Positions 55,196 to 64,000 of a stretch of 64,000 nucleotides of DNA are shown in pieces. Made by a program: the position numbers and the translations under genes. The stretch spans positions 53,934 to 117,933 of the forward strand of contig NZ_JAKREW010000015.1 of assembly GCF_022347545.1 (NCBI RefSeq). Reading direction: 5' to 3'. The notes beneath the pieces are model-generated. The model saw only the letters and a list, made by a program, of their open reading frames with translations. It was not told where the DNA came from and made no database searches. The first letter of the stretch is position 1. Each line of letters opens with the position of its first letter. This DNA comes from Terribium retamae. GTDB taxonomy: Bacteria; Pseudomonadota; Alphaproteobacteria; Rhizobiales; Rhizobiaceae.

Positions 55196-55249
55196 GTGTC
55201 TCGCTCGGGAGGGAACCGCCGGCGCTTCAGCTGAGCGCCGACGATGTCG

Positions 55250-57301
55250 TCAGGCAGCTTTGCCGTTGGTGTTCATCACCTCGTCGGCGAGACGCCCGGT
55301 CAGCTCTGCCATATGGTCAAAACTCGCCCGGTAACTGGCAACCCCTGCCGTCGCCGATCGAAGTTCGATGATGAGGTCCCCGATCTCCGCCTGCGGCATG
55401 GTCGCCTCCACCACATCCCAACCCGGCCAATCGGCACGGGCATCGTAGCCGAGGATCTGCCCGCGCCTCTGCGGGATAAGCGCGATGATCTTGGCCGTCG
55501 CGTCGGAGGGGGTGAAGATCTCGACTTTCATGATCGGCTCCAGAAGCACGGGCGAGCAGCTCGCCATGCCTTCCTTCATCGCGAGCTTCGCTGCCATCTG
55601 GAATGCCATGTCGGAGGAATCGACCGAGTGGTAGGAACCGTCGGAAAGATTGACGGCGACATCGACGACAGGGAAACCAAGCGGACCGCATTTCAAATAG
55701 TCGCGCGCGCCCGTTTCGACTGATTGGATATAGGTCTTGGGCACCACGCCACCAGTGATGGTGTCGGTGAACTGGAAGCCGCTGCCGCGCGGCAATGGTT
55801 TGATCTCCAGCACGACATCGCCGAACTGACCATGGCCTCCCGACTGTTTCTTGTGGCGGCCGCGTTGCTGCACCGATTTGCGGATGGTTTCGCGATAGGG
55901 CACCGCGGGCGCATGTCCTTCGACCGCGATCTGGTTCTTTCCTTCCAGACGCTCGCGCACCACGCGCAGATGCATCTCGCCGTGACCCGATAGCACCGTT
56001 TCGGCCGAATCCTGATTGTGTTTGAGGCTGAGCGAAGGATCCTCCTCGGCCAGTCTTTGGATGGCCGCGGACATCTTCACATCATCCTTACGCTCCTTCG
56101 GTCGCAGCGCGAAGGCGAAGACCGGCTGTGGCGGAACGAGTTCGACCAGCGGTTTGATGCCACCCTTGGCCGAGGTCAGGGTCTGACCGGTGCGAACATC
56201 GTCCAGCTTGCCGAGCGCGACCGTCTCGCCTGATTGGGCGGAAGCCAGCTTCGACTGATCCTTGCCGAGCATGCGGTAGATGCCGGAAACCTTTGCGCTG
56301 TTGCCGTCGGAAAGGAACAGCTCGGCCCCATCGTTGACCTGGCCCGAAAGGACGCGCGAGACCGAAAGCTTGCCACCATGCGGGGTGTGGATGGTCTTCA
56401 TCACCTGCACGACGGTGGCCGAACCCTCCGGCGCGCCGAGGCGCTTGCGTGTGGCTTCGATATCGGGCGCGTCGTGACGGATCGTCTTCAGGAGCCTCAG
56501 AACGCCGTTGCCTTTCTCGGCCGTGCCGATCAGCACTGGCGTGACGGTGCCGGCCCGCAGGTCCGCGGCGAGGTCGTCGAAAACAGCATCTTTCGGCGGT
56601 TCGATCTCCTCCAGCAGTTGCTCCATGAGCTGGTCGTCATGGTCTGCGAGGGTTTCCAGCATGGAGAAGCGGGCCTCGATCTCCCGCGCCTTGTCGTCGC
56701 TGGGGATTTCTGCAACCTCGCTTTCGGCATATTCGCGGTAGATATAGGCGCGTTCCAAAGCGAGATCGATCGAGCCGATGACGACGCCATCCTTGCGCAG
56801 CGGAATCTGGCGCAGAAGCAGCGGCACGGAACTCGTCGGCTGCAGCATCTTCAGCGTCTCGCGCACGCCGGCGATCGCCTTGTCGACCTTGTTGAGGAAG
56901 AGGATGCGGGGCACGCCGAGATCGTCCAGCTTGCGCATGATGAGCTGCAGAGCAGGGATCTTTTTCTCGTCGGCCTCCGCAACGACGACGGCGATGTCGC
57001 AGGCTGCCAGGACGGGCTCGGCCTCGAAGCCGAATTCGATCGAGCCGGGGCAGTCGACAAAGGTAAGCTGGTCACCCATGAACTCGGTTGTGGCGACCGT
57101 CGCCTCGACGCTCATGGCATGGGCGCGGGCTTCGGGAGAATGGTCCGATACGGTGTTGCCGGACGAGACCGGGTTCTGTCGTGGAATGGCGCCCGTTCGG
57201 GCGAGAATGGCTTCGAGAAGTGTCGTCTTACCGCTTGCGAAGGGACCGACTATGGCAATGCATTTCGGTCCCGAGCGTCGTCCTCCGGCGCGATTACCCA
57301 T
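55250..57301 (-). CDS. Elongation factor G-like GTPase (EF-G paralogue)
   Basis: The 683-residue protein has EF-G domain order: GTPase, domain II, III, IV with VPKTYIQSVETGARD, and V with MKVEIFTPSDATAKIIALIPQRRGQILGY. The P-loop is GPFASGKTT (19-27) and G4 is NKVD (137-140). The G3 motif is DCPGS (83-87), so the catalytic His of DTPGH is replaced by Ser. Sequence between switch regions is also divergent. This marks a non-canonical paralogue, perhaps with slow GTPase or a ribosome-rescue or assembly role, rather than the housekeeping fusA. GGAGG precedes ATG 57301. Confidence 0.92.
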   Translation of the reverse strand: MGNRAGGRRSGPKCIAIVGPFASGKTTLLEAILARTGAIPRQNPVSSGNTVSDHSPEARAHAMSVEATVATTEFMGDQLTFVDCPGSIEFGFEAEPVLAACDIAVVVAEADEKKIPALQLIMRKLDDLGVPRILFLNKVDKAIAGVRETLKMLQPTSSVPLLLRQIPLRKDGVVIGSIDLALERAYIYREYAESEVAEIPSDDKAREIEARFSMLETLADHDDQLMEQLLEEIEPPKDAVFDDLAADLRAGTVTPVLIGTAEKGNGVLRLLKTIRHDAPDIEATRKRLGAPEGSATVVQVMKTIHTPHGGKLSVSRVLSGQVNDGAELFLSDGNSAKVSGIYRMLGKDQSKLASAQSGETVALGKLDDVRTGQTLTSAKGGIKPLVELVPPQPVFAFALRPKERKDDVKMSAAIQRLAEEDPSLSLKHNQDSAETVLSGHGEMHLRVVRERLEGKNQIAVEGHAPAVPYRETIRKSVQQRGRHKKQSGGHGQFGDVVLEIKPLPRGSGFQFTDTITGGVVPKTYIQSVETGARDYLKCGPLGFPVVDVAVNLSDGSYHSVDSSDMAFQMAAKLAMKEGMASCSPVLLEPIMKVEIFTPSDATAKIIALIPQRRGQILGYDARADWPGWDVVEATMPQAEIGDLIIELRSATAGVASYRASFDHMAELTGRLADEVMNTNGKAA

Positions 57302-57489
57302 GCTGACCTCCACTCAGGCATTCCGCTGAGAGCGGCGGCCGGCCTGTCGGCCGTCGCGGACCGGCGGCGTTTGCCAGCGGCCCGAAAACATCGAAACATG
57401 GGTTCGGGAACAGGGCAAGGAAAATAGATGACGAGCGCGAAAGCTTGGCCGACAAAGGTCTCAATTCGCAGAAGTGAAAGGAGAATTCG

Positions 57490-57885
57490 ATGAAGATCAT
57501 CGCCTGCGGCAGTGTGCCGACAATCATTGCTTCAGACGCCTATTTCACCGGCCGGGTGACGCAAAACCCGATCATCGAGGCAGTGGCGCCGGCCCGTCTC
57601 AGGGCGACGTCGGTGAGTTTCGAACCGGGTGCACGCACGCATTGGCATACCCACCCACTCGGACAGACGATCCATGTCGTTTCGGGCGCCGGGCTCGCGC
57701 AGAGCTGGGGCGGGCCGATCCGGGAGATCAAGGCAGGCGATACCGTCTGGTTCGAGCCCGGCGAAAAGCACTGGCATGGCGCTGCTCAGAAGACGGCCGT
57801 GACCCATATCGCCATGCAGGAAGCGCTCAACGGTTCGCCGGTCGACTGGCTGGAACCAGTCAGCGACGAACAATATCAAGGCTGA
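57490..57885 (+). CDS. Cupin-domain protein ((R)-hydroxynitrile lyase-like group)
   Basis: The 131-residue single-domain cupin has TSVSFEPGARTHWHTHPLGQTIHVVSG with the His-x-His metal ligands, a downstream Gln, and PGEKHWHGAAQKTAVTHIAMQE with the final His. The spacing and the HWHTHPLGQT/GEKHWHGAA pair match the manganese cupin group that includes bacterial (R)-selective hydroxynitrile lyases, though most members have other or unknown roles. It is divergent from the EF-G paralogue and ends at a near-perfect terminator shared with the convergent aminotransferase. Confidence 0.88.
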   Translation: MKIIACGSVPTIIASDAYFTGRVTQNPIIEAVAPARLRATSVSFEPGARTHWHTHPLGQTIHVVSGAGLAQSWGGPIREIKAGDTVWFEPGEKHWHGAAQKTAVTHIAMQEALNGSPVDWLEPVSDEQYQG

Positions 57886-57904
57886 CGGACAGTTGCCTTC
57901 CAAC

Positions 57905-57934
57905 AAAAAAGCCCGGTCGAAACCGGGCTTTTTT
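57905..57934. terminator. Bidirectional intrinsic terminator
   Basis: AAAAAAGCCCGGT (57905-57917) and ACCGGGCTTTTTT (57922-57934) form a perfect 13-base stem with a CGAA loop, with A/T runs serving both convergent genes. Confidence 0.92.
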
Positions 57935-57960
57935 ACAATCTTTCGAATCCCTTGCCGCGA

Positions 57961-59292
<1,332 letters not shown>

Positions 59293-59359
59293 TTAACGCG
59301 CGGTAAAACCTTTGGCCGTTAGAGTTGCCAGGATTTCGTACGCGGCGAAGCGAGGGACA

Positions 59360-60259
59360 GTGTCGCGCAGCATCGGGCTCGCTCATATCATCCGTAACGA
59401 TGATGGCACCTCGACCGGGGTGTGGGGCCTGTACACGCTCAAGAGTGCATTCCAGCCCATCTTTGCTTTTCAGGACGGCAAGCTCACGATCACTGCCTTC
59501 GAAGGCCTGATCCGGCCGTTTCGCAATGACGAACCGGAATCCCCCGGCAAGTTCTTTGCCAGCTGCCCGCCGGCCGAACGGCTGCATATCGAGGCGCTGA
59601 CGCGCACCCTGCATCTGCTGAATGCCGGAACCTGCCTGCCGACAGATGCCTCGATCTTCATCAATTTCGATCCGTCGGTCTTTATCGACAAATCTGTGTC
59701 TGCCAATGCCTTGCGCGAGATGCGCCTGGTTCTGCACGAAGCCGATATCGACCCGCAGCGCGTGGTCTGCGAGGTCACGGAGCAGCGCTCGGCCTCAAAG
59801 GAGGTGCTGTACAATTTTGTCGAGGAGCTGCGTGCAAACGGCTTCCGCATCGCGGTGGACGACTACGGCGCAGACGATTCCGACATCAACCGGATCAAGG
59901 AGTTGAGGCCCGACATCGTGAAGTTCGATGCGCAGTGGATCACGCAGCTGATGGAATCGGGCGCCGGATTCGCGCTGTTGATGACCATGGTGGCGGCTTT
60001 CGAAGGCCGTGGCATCCGTACGGTTTTCGAAGGCATCGAGGAAACCTGGCAGCTCGACCTCGCCGAAAAGTCCGGCGCTTCCATGGTTCAGGGCTTTGTG
60101 CTGGCGAAGCCTGAAATTGCGCCGACCAGTTTCCGCGCCTATGCCAACACCATGCAGATGCCCGAGCCTGGTCCTTCGGGCAGCAGCGAAGCCACCCATC
60201 GTGCGCCGCCCAATGCACCGCGGCCCGCCAAGACCTTCGGCAAGCGGATTGTCCAGTAG
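59360..60259 (+). CDS. Stand-alone EAL-domain c-di-GMP phosphodiesterase
   Basis: The 299-residue protein is a single EAL domain with a Pro/Ser-rich tail. The signature is EGLIR (Glu48). Other active-site residues look intact: Asn102 in INFDPS, Glu138 in CEVTEQ, Asp167-Asp168 in DDYG, Lys188, Glu224 in EGIE and Gln244 in QGF. It should hydrolyse c-di-GMP to pGpG in the cytosol. GTG 59360 is preferred because GAGGGACA precedes it, though spacing is short; TTG 59312 is the other candidate. It stands alone. Confidence 0.85.
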   Translation: MSRSIGLAHIIRNDDGTSTGVWGLYTLKSAFQPIFAFQDGKLTITAFEGLIRPFRNDEPESPGKFFASCPPAERLHIEALTRTLHLLNAGTCLPTDASIFINFDPSVFIDKSVSANALREMRLVLHEADIDPQRVVCEVTEQRSASKEVLYNFVEELRANGFRIAVDDYGADDSDINRIKELRPDIVKFDAQWITQLMESGAGFALLMTMVAAFEGRGIRTVFEGIEETWQLDLAEKSGASMVQGFVLAKPEIAPTSFRAYANTMQMPEPGPSGSSEATHRAPPNAPRPAKTFGKRIVQ

Positions 60260-60465
60260 ACGCGCGACTTCCGTGTCAGCGTGTTTTTTCCCGTCAGCCC
60301 TTTCCGGGTGGTGTCGCTTTCCCGGATATGCAGGTTATCGGTGCCGGGCGCCCGTCACGATCCGGAGCCGACAATCCATCAACGCCGCTTATCGGTATTC
60401 ACCAAAAGAAATCACTGGATGCGGTGGGTTGGCTCAGGCAAACCGCTGCTTTGAAGGGAGACGCC

Positions 60466-61077
60466 ATGACCATCCTCTACAGCATGATCGACAGCGGCAA
60501 TTGTTATAAGCCGCGTCTGCTCATGGCCAAGCTTGGCCAATCCTTCACCAATGTCGAGGTTTCGTCCCACAACGGTGCAACACGCACGCCGGACTATATG
60601 GCCAAGAATCCCAACGCCATGGTGCCTATGCTGGAACTGGATGACGGCCGGCGTATCGCCGAATCCAACGCTATCCTGCTTTATCTCGCCGAAGGCACGC
60701 GCTTCCTGCCCGCCGACCGCTATGAGCGCGCCCTGACCTATCAATGGCTGTTCTTCGAGCAGTATAGCCATGAGCCATATATCGCGGTGCGCAAGGCGCT
60801 TCTGACATTTCCGGAGCGGGCGAAGGATGCAACCCCGGAGCGACTGGCCACGACACTGGAGCGCGGCAACAAGGCGCTCCGCGTCATGGAGCAGCGGCTC
60901 GAGCACAGTGCGTTCTTTGCTGGAAACGCCTACAGCATCGCCGACATCGCGCTTTACGCCTACACGCACACGGCCGAGTTGGGCGGGTTCGATCTCAAGG
61001 CATTTCCGGCGATCGGGGCCTGGTTGAAGCGGGTGGAAGCAGACCCCGGCCATGTGCCGATCGAATGGCTTCCGTGA
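60466..61077 (+). CDS. Glutathione S-transferase-family protein
   Basis: The 203-residue protein has a thioredoxin-fold N-domain (TILYSMIDSGNCYKPRLLMAKLGQSFTNVEV) with NPNAMVPMLELDDGRRIAESNAILLYLAE binding glutathione, and a helical C-domain with the N-capping box motif AYSIADIALYAY. A Ser or Cys near residues 9-12 could be the thiol-activating residue. AAGGGAG precedes ATG 60466. A second, more distant GST follows 45 bases later in the same direction. Confidence 0.92.
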   Translation: MTILYSMIDSGNCYKPRLLMAKLGQSFTNVEVSSHNGATRTPDYMAKNPNAMVPMLELDDGRRIAESNAILLYLAEGTRFLPADRYERALTYQWLFFEQYSHEPYIAVRKALLTFPERAKDATPERLATTLERGNKALRVMEQRLEHSAFFAGNAYSIADIALYAYTHTAELGGFDLKAFPAIGAWLKRVEADPGHVPIEWLP

Positions 61078-61122
61078 GGCAGGTCACAGACAGCTGACGG
61101 AACTTGGGGGTAGGGGCAGCGC

Positions 61123-61749
61123 ATGATCCTCATCGGGCAATATGATTCACCTTTCGTCAGGCGGGTCGGCATCGCGCTCACCCTTTACGGCATTCCCTTC
61201 GAACACCGGCCTTGGTCGACGTTCGGCGAGGCCGACAAGATCCGGCCCTACAATCCGCTCACCCGTGTGCCGACACTGGTTCTGGACGACGGCGAGGTGC
61301 TGATCGAGAGCCATCTGATGCTCGATTATCTCGACAGCCTGGTTCCTGCGGAACAGGCGATGTTTCCGCGCACGGAGCCGTTGCGTCGCCGGGCGCTGAA
61401 AGCGGCGGCGCTTGCCACCGGCATGGCAGACAAGGCGGTCAGCCTTTTTTATGAGAAACGCCTTCACACGGAGGCGTCGAAGATGTGGATGGATCGCTGC
61501 CGGCTGCAGATCGAGGGGGTTCTCGAAACGCTCGAAACAGATCGAGCGGCGCAGACAAGCGCGTTCTGGTGCGGAGATCGTATCGGTCACGTCGATATCG
61601 CGCTGGCGGCGGCGTTGCGCTTTCTCAACGACGCGCATCCGGGAATGATCGAAATGTCCGCTTTTCCGAATCTCGCCGCCCATGCGGCGAAGCTGGAAGC
61701 GATGCCGGTGTTCAAGACGATCGCGCAGGCGTTCGTAGCCCCTGGCTGA
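61123..61749 (+). CDS. Glutathione S-transferase-family protein (second)
   Basis: The 208-residue protein has the GST N-domain MILIGQYDSPFVRRVGIALTLYGIPFEHRPW, with Ser9-Pro-Phe as the likely active site, and TRVPTLVLDDGEVLIESHLMLDYLDSL. The C-terminal helical domain contains DRIGHVDIALAAALRFL. It is only distantly similar to its neighbour, so the pair is not a recent duplication. GGGGGTAGGGG lies upstream of the ATG. A strong terminator follows 20 bases after the stop. Confidence 0.92.
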   Translation: MILIGQYDSPFVRRVGIALTLYGIPFEHRPWSTFGEADKIRPYNPLTRVPTLVLDDGEVLIESHLMLDYLDSLVPAEQAMFPRTEPLRRRALKAAALATGMADKAVSLFYEKRLHTEASKMWMDRCRLQIEGVLETLETDRAAQTSAFWCGDRIGHVDIALAAALRFLNDAHPGMIEMSAFPNLAAHAAKLEAMPVFKTIAQAFVAPG

Positions 61750-61769
61750 CGCATTTTCCAAAAAACAAA

Positions 61770-61793
61770 AAAGGCGGGAAAAATCCCGCCTTT
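61770..61793 (+). terminator. Intrinsic terminator after the GST pair
   Basis: AAAGGCGGGA (61770-61779) and TCCCGCCTTT (61784-61793) pair perfectly around AAAA; A-rich and T-rich flanks make it usable on both strands. Confidence 0.85.
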
Positions 61794-61961
61794 CGTTAGG
61801 TCTGCTAGCCTGACCCGGAGTGTTTCTGGTGGTGCCGGCGGCAATCTGCCGCTTCGACGATCCTGCCGTTCCCACTCCGGCGCGCTTATCGCGCGACCGT
61901 CAGTACATCCGTGACTTGCCGCGCGCCCCAGGCTTTCACCCGGCGCGCGCCTTGCGCCAAA

Positions 61962-62171
61962 TCAGGCTGCCGACAGAGACCCAGCGGACGACTTGCCGGT
62001 ACGGCGGTCCTGCTCGATCTCGTAGCTGATCTTCTGGCCGTCGTTGAGCGTGGTCATGCCAGCGCGCTGCACAGCGGAGATGTGGACGAAAACGTCCGCG
62101 CCGCCGGCGTCAGGCTGGATGAAACCGAAGCCTTTGGTGGCGTTGAACCACTTGACCGTTCCAGTTGCCAT
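61962..62171 (-). CDS. Cold-shock domain protein (third copy)
   Basis: This 69-residue CspA-type protein has [21 protein letters not shown] and [12 protein letters not shown]. It differs from the two copies at 12 kb in the KWFN start and the C-terminal [18 protein letters not shown] 62171 is used. A hairpin AGGCCGG/CCGGCCT lies about 35 bases upstream, but the leader lacks the 13-base block of the other two, so control is probably different. Confidence 0.94.
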   Translation of the reverse strand: MATGTVKWFNATKGFGFIQPDAGGADVFVHISAVQRAGMTTLNDGQKISYEIEQDRRTGKSSAGSLSAA

Positions 62172-62442
62172 TATCGATGTTCCTTCACATTCACTTGCGT
62201 TTTCTTCAGGCCGGACCACGCCGGCCTTGGGTATCGAGATTTTGGAGAAAGACGGGAGCAAACGCGAAGATCGCGAGGCATGGGGTCAATCGGCCCAAAT
62301 ATCAACGCAACGCATATAAGCGACTTTTTCACTGAAAACAAGGCGGTGTTGTTGGGTACGCGCTGCAACACATAGTGCGACTGGCAAGGTGCAAAGCATC
62401 GGCGTAGTTTGACCGACACGATACTTCATGCCGGAGGAGGCC

Positions 62443-62769
62443 ATGAAAAAAACGATCCTGCTTGCAGCATGTCTTTCGCTTGTCGCAGCCGAGGCGCAAG
62501 CGATTTCGCGCTACGACCCCACCCGCATGAGCTGCGACCGGGTGCTGGGGCTGATCGATCGCGAGGGTGCTGTGATCCTGCGTTACCGATCCCCGCGCAA
62601 TCCGCGCCTCACGCTTTATGACCGTTATGTCGCCAGTGTTGAATTCTGCGACATGGGCGAATGGCGAAGCCGCGCCTCCGTCCCGAGCGCCGATACCGGA
62701 TCTTGTCCTGTGTACAAATGCAAGCGGCCGGATTTCGAGCGGCGCCGCTTTATCCTGCCGTTCGATTGA
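62443..62769 (+). CDS. Exported small cysteine-containing protein
   Basis: The 108-residue product has a signal peptide (MKKTILLAACLSLVAAEAQA). A mature domain with four cysteines follows (MSCDRVLGLI, VEFCDMG, SCPVYKCKRP), two near each other at the C-terminus, and an end RRRFILPFD. I do not recognise a characterised family; it looks like a disulfide-bonded periplasmic protein. GGAGGAGG precedes the ATG 62443. It is convergent with ogt. Confidence 0.8.
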   Translation: MKKTILLAACLSLVAAEAQAISRYDPTRMSCDRVLGLIDREGAVILRYRSPRNPRLTLYDRYVASVEFCDMGEWRSRASVPSADTGSCPVYKCKRPDFERRRFILPFD

Positions 62770-62850
62770 GCGTGACGCTCCTGCAAGGAAGCGGATCAGG
62801 ATGACGGTTCGACCAGACGCCATCCTGTCCAGGCGCGATGCCGGATTGGA

Positions 62851-63456
62851 TTAGAAACCGAAAGAGGCTTGCGCCGACGGTGGCGGGCCGACGCGCACGC
62901 CTTCCATGGCCAGCATCTTTTCCTTGGTGGCTGAGCCGCCCGGGGCCGAGAAGCCACCTATCTTGCCGCCGGCCGCGGTGATGCGGTGGCATGGGATGAC
63001 CAGCGGAACCGGATTGGCGCCGAGCGCTGCACCCGTTTCGCGCGCCAGGCCAGTGTGACCCGCGCGCTTGGCGAGCTCGCCATAGGTGGTGGTTTCGCCG
63101 AAAGCGAGTTTGCGCGCGGCGTCGTAGATGGCGAGGCGGAAGTCGTCGACGCCGTCGAGGTCGACCGGCACCGCCGAGAAATCGACCATTTCACCGGCGG
63201 CATAGGCCTTGATCGCCTCGATCAGCTCACCGGTCCACCCGGGAGCGGTGGCTTCGTCGTATCGCCTGCCCGGCACGCCCTCCAGTCTCAACAGCCGGCG
63301 CTCCAGGCTTTCAGCGCTCGATTGCGGCAGGCACAGGCGGGTCAGCCCGCGTTCGTTCCAGGCAATGCCCATGAAACCGAGCGCTGTGGAGAAAATGGCA
63401 TGGCCGGGCGTAACGGCGAGATTTTTTTCGACATTGTTTTCAATGGCGGTCTGCAT
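62851..63456 (-). CDS. ogt: Methylated-DNA--protein-cysteine methyltransferase
   Basis: This 201-residue suicide enzyme repairs O6-alkylguanine. The acceptor Cys156 is in VIPCHRITAAGG; the HTH region contains GETTTYGELAKRAG and ARETGAALGANPVP, with the Arg finger in the latter. The N-terminal domain is the short type. AAGGAG precedes ATG 63456; a longer upstream reading lacks family similarity. Confidence 0.95.
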   Translation of the reverse strand: MQTAIENNVEKNLAVTPGHAIFSTALGFMGIAWNERGLTRLCLPQSSAESLERRLLRLEGVPGRRYDEATAPGWTGELIEAIKAYAAGEMVDFSAVPVDLDGVDDFRLAIYDAARKLAFGETTTYGELAKRAGHTGLARETGAALGANPVPLVIPCHRITAAGGKIGGFSAPGGSATKEKMLAMEGVRVGPPPSAQASFGF

Positions 63457-63640
63457 GGTCAGGCTCCTTCCATTCCGGCGCCGGTTTCCGGGAAAGGCAA
63501 CGGCGTTCCAGGTACAAATCATGAACAATTTTGCATGTTTAACGGCTTTTCGCCACCCGAAAACGAACAGCCGGCCATGTTGCCCGACCAAAAGTGGTGG
63601 TGTAAGGAGCATTTAACGATTTGCACGAACAGAGCGCGGC

Positions 63641-64000
63641 TTGCGAACAACAACCCACACCCTGTCGATCGGCATTCTCCTGGCTGCGGCCGGCGTCTCC
63701 GGTTGCACCTCAACGACTGCCGTCAAGCCGTCTTTGGCTCCCGCCACGACCACTGTGAGCGAGGCCGACGCGGGCTTTGCGCTGGCGCTACCCGAACAAG
63801 TCTCGGTGCTGCCGGAATCTTCCGGTCTGACGCCAGTGCAGTTTGCAGCACTTCCGGCCGAAGCTGCCGGAAACGCCTTCGCCGGTGCCACGCCGCAGCA
63901 GCATGCCGACAGCCCTGCCACCCTGGCGACCACGCCCGGCACCAGCGCCCGGCTGGCCAATGCCTCGACTTTCGTCGCACCAGCTCCGGCACAAGCCGGC
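63641..64000 (+). CDS. Partial predicted lipoprotein, cut by the window edge
   Basis: An open frame runs from TTG 63641 to the last base. It begins MRTTTHTLSIGILLAAAGVSGCTS, a lipoprotein signal with lipobox VSGC. An Ala/Pro/Thr-rich, disordered segment follows (SLAPATTTVSEADAGFALALPE ... TPQQHADSPATLATTPGTS). The frame is closed by a stop at 63614 upstream, so TTG is the only visible start; the ribosome site is weak. The rest of the protein, and thus its function, lies outside the window. Confidence 0.6.
   Translation, partial: MRTTTHTLSIGILLAAAGVSGCTSTTAVKPSLAPATTTVSEADAGFALALPEQVSVLPESSGLTPVQFAALPAEAAGNAFAGATPQQHADSPATLATTPGTSARLANASTFVAPAPAQAG

Noticed and set aside
59360..60259. EAL protein as a degenerate, inactive receptor because of EGL in place of EAL
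   Set aside because: The ExLxR pattern and all other catalytic positions (Asn, Glu, Asp-Asp, Lys, Glu, Gln) are retained.

Overview
The window reads as ordinary chromosomal DNA of a GC-rich alphaproteobacterium of the order Rhizobiales, most likely Phyllobacteriaceae (Mesorhizobium-like). This rests on gene content and order: a BA14K lectin-like gene, a DUF1344 gene, an Lrp-trxB-LysR(LsrB/VtlR-type) block, a PetP/PetR-like MarR-OmpR pair next to ilvE, a long rhizobial-type UvrB, several cold-shock genes, and palindromic RIME-like intergenic repeats. I see no rRNA, tRNA, phage, insertion sequence or CRISPR array. Genes are densely packed on both strands, often with 1-4 base overlaps.

Layout. 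0.1-6 kb: lgt, a MidA/NDUFAF7-type methyltransferase and an aminoglycoside-phosphotransferase-like gene as one leftward unit; then UbiK-like, YbjN and CsaA-like genes and a GT4 glycosyltransferase. 6-10 kb: a MarR-OmpR-EnvZ-like regulatory unit, divergent from ilvE across a near-perfect inverted repeat. 10-17.5 kb: small envelope and stress genes (Gly-rich membrane protein, MBL hydrolase, BA14K, two csp genes sharing a leader motif, a double-Kazal lipoprotein), a TPR-sulfotransferase, a VOC protein, a DUF1127 microprotein and a serine hydrolase. 17.6-22.4 kb: uvrB and an amidase. 22.9-27.7 kb: a compact surface-polysaccharide block (flippase, pyruvyltransferase-like, glycosyltransferase, CapA-like) ending tail to tail with a SemiSWEET gene. 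28-38 kb: a Tat-type FAD oxidase and exported proteins, a membrane-protein pair, a lipid kinase, and a GMC oxidoreductase/enolase-superfamily catabolic pair. 38-44 kb: thioesterase, an HxlR/flavin reductase divergent pair, a CNNM/CBS protein, two extensin-like paralogues, DUF486 and a TPR protein. 44-51 kb: greA and the complete ADP-heptose pathway (gmhA, gmhB, hldE, hldD) with heptosyltransferases waaC and waaF and a WaaE-like glycosyltransferase. 51-55.2 kb: Lrp, trxB, an LsrB/VtlR-like LysR, an ICMT-like membrane methyltransferase and an AbcR-like small RNA. 55-64 kb: an EF-G paralogue, a cupin, an aspartate aminotransferase, an EAL phosphodiesterase, two GSTs, a third csp, an exported Cys protein, ogt, and the start of a lipoprotein gene cut by the window edge.

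The best candidates for new biology are non-coding. One is a small RNA at about 54634-54748, with an anti-Shine-Dalgarno loop, a terminator and an upstream LysR-type palindrome. Others are a second CTCCC-loop hairpin with a terminator just downstream, the hairpin and 13-base block shared by two csp leaders, and the operator between marR and ilvE. Among proteins, the double four-cysteine Kazal lipoprotein, the repeat-bearing UvrB tail and the EF-G paralogue lacking the catalytic histidine stand out.
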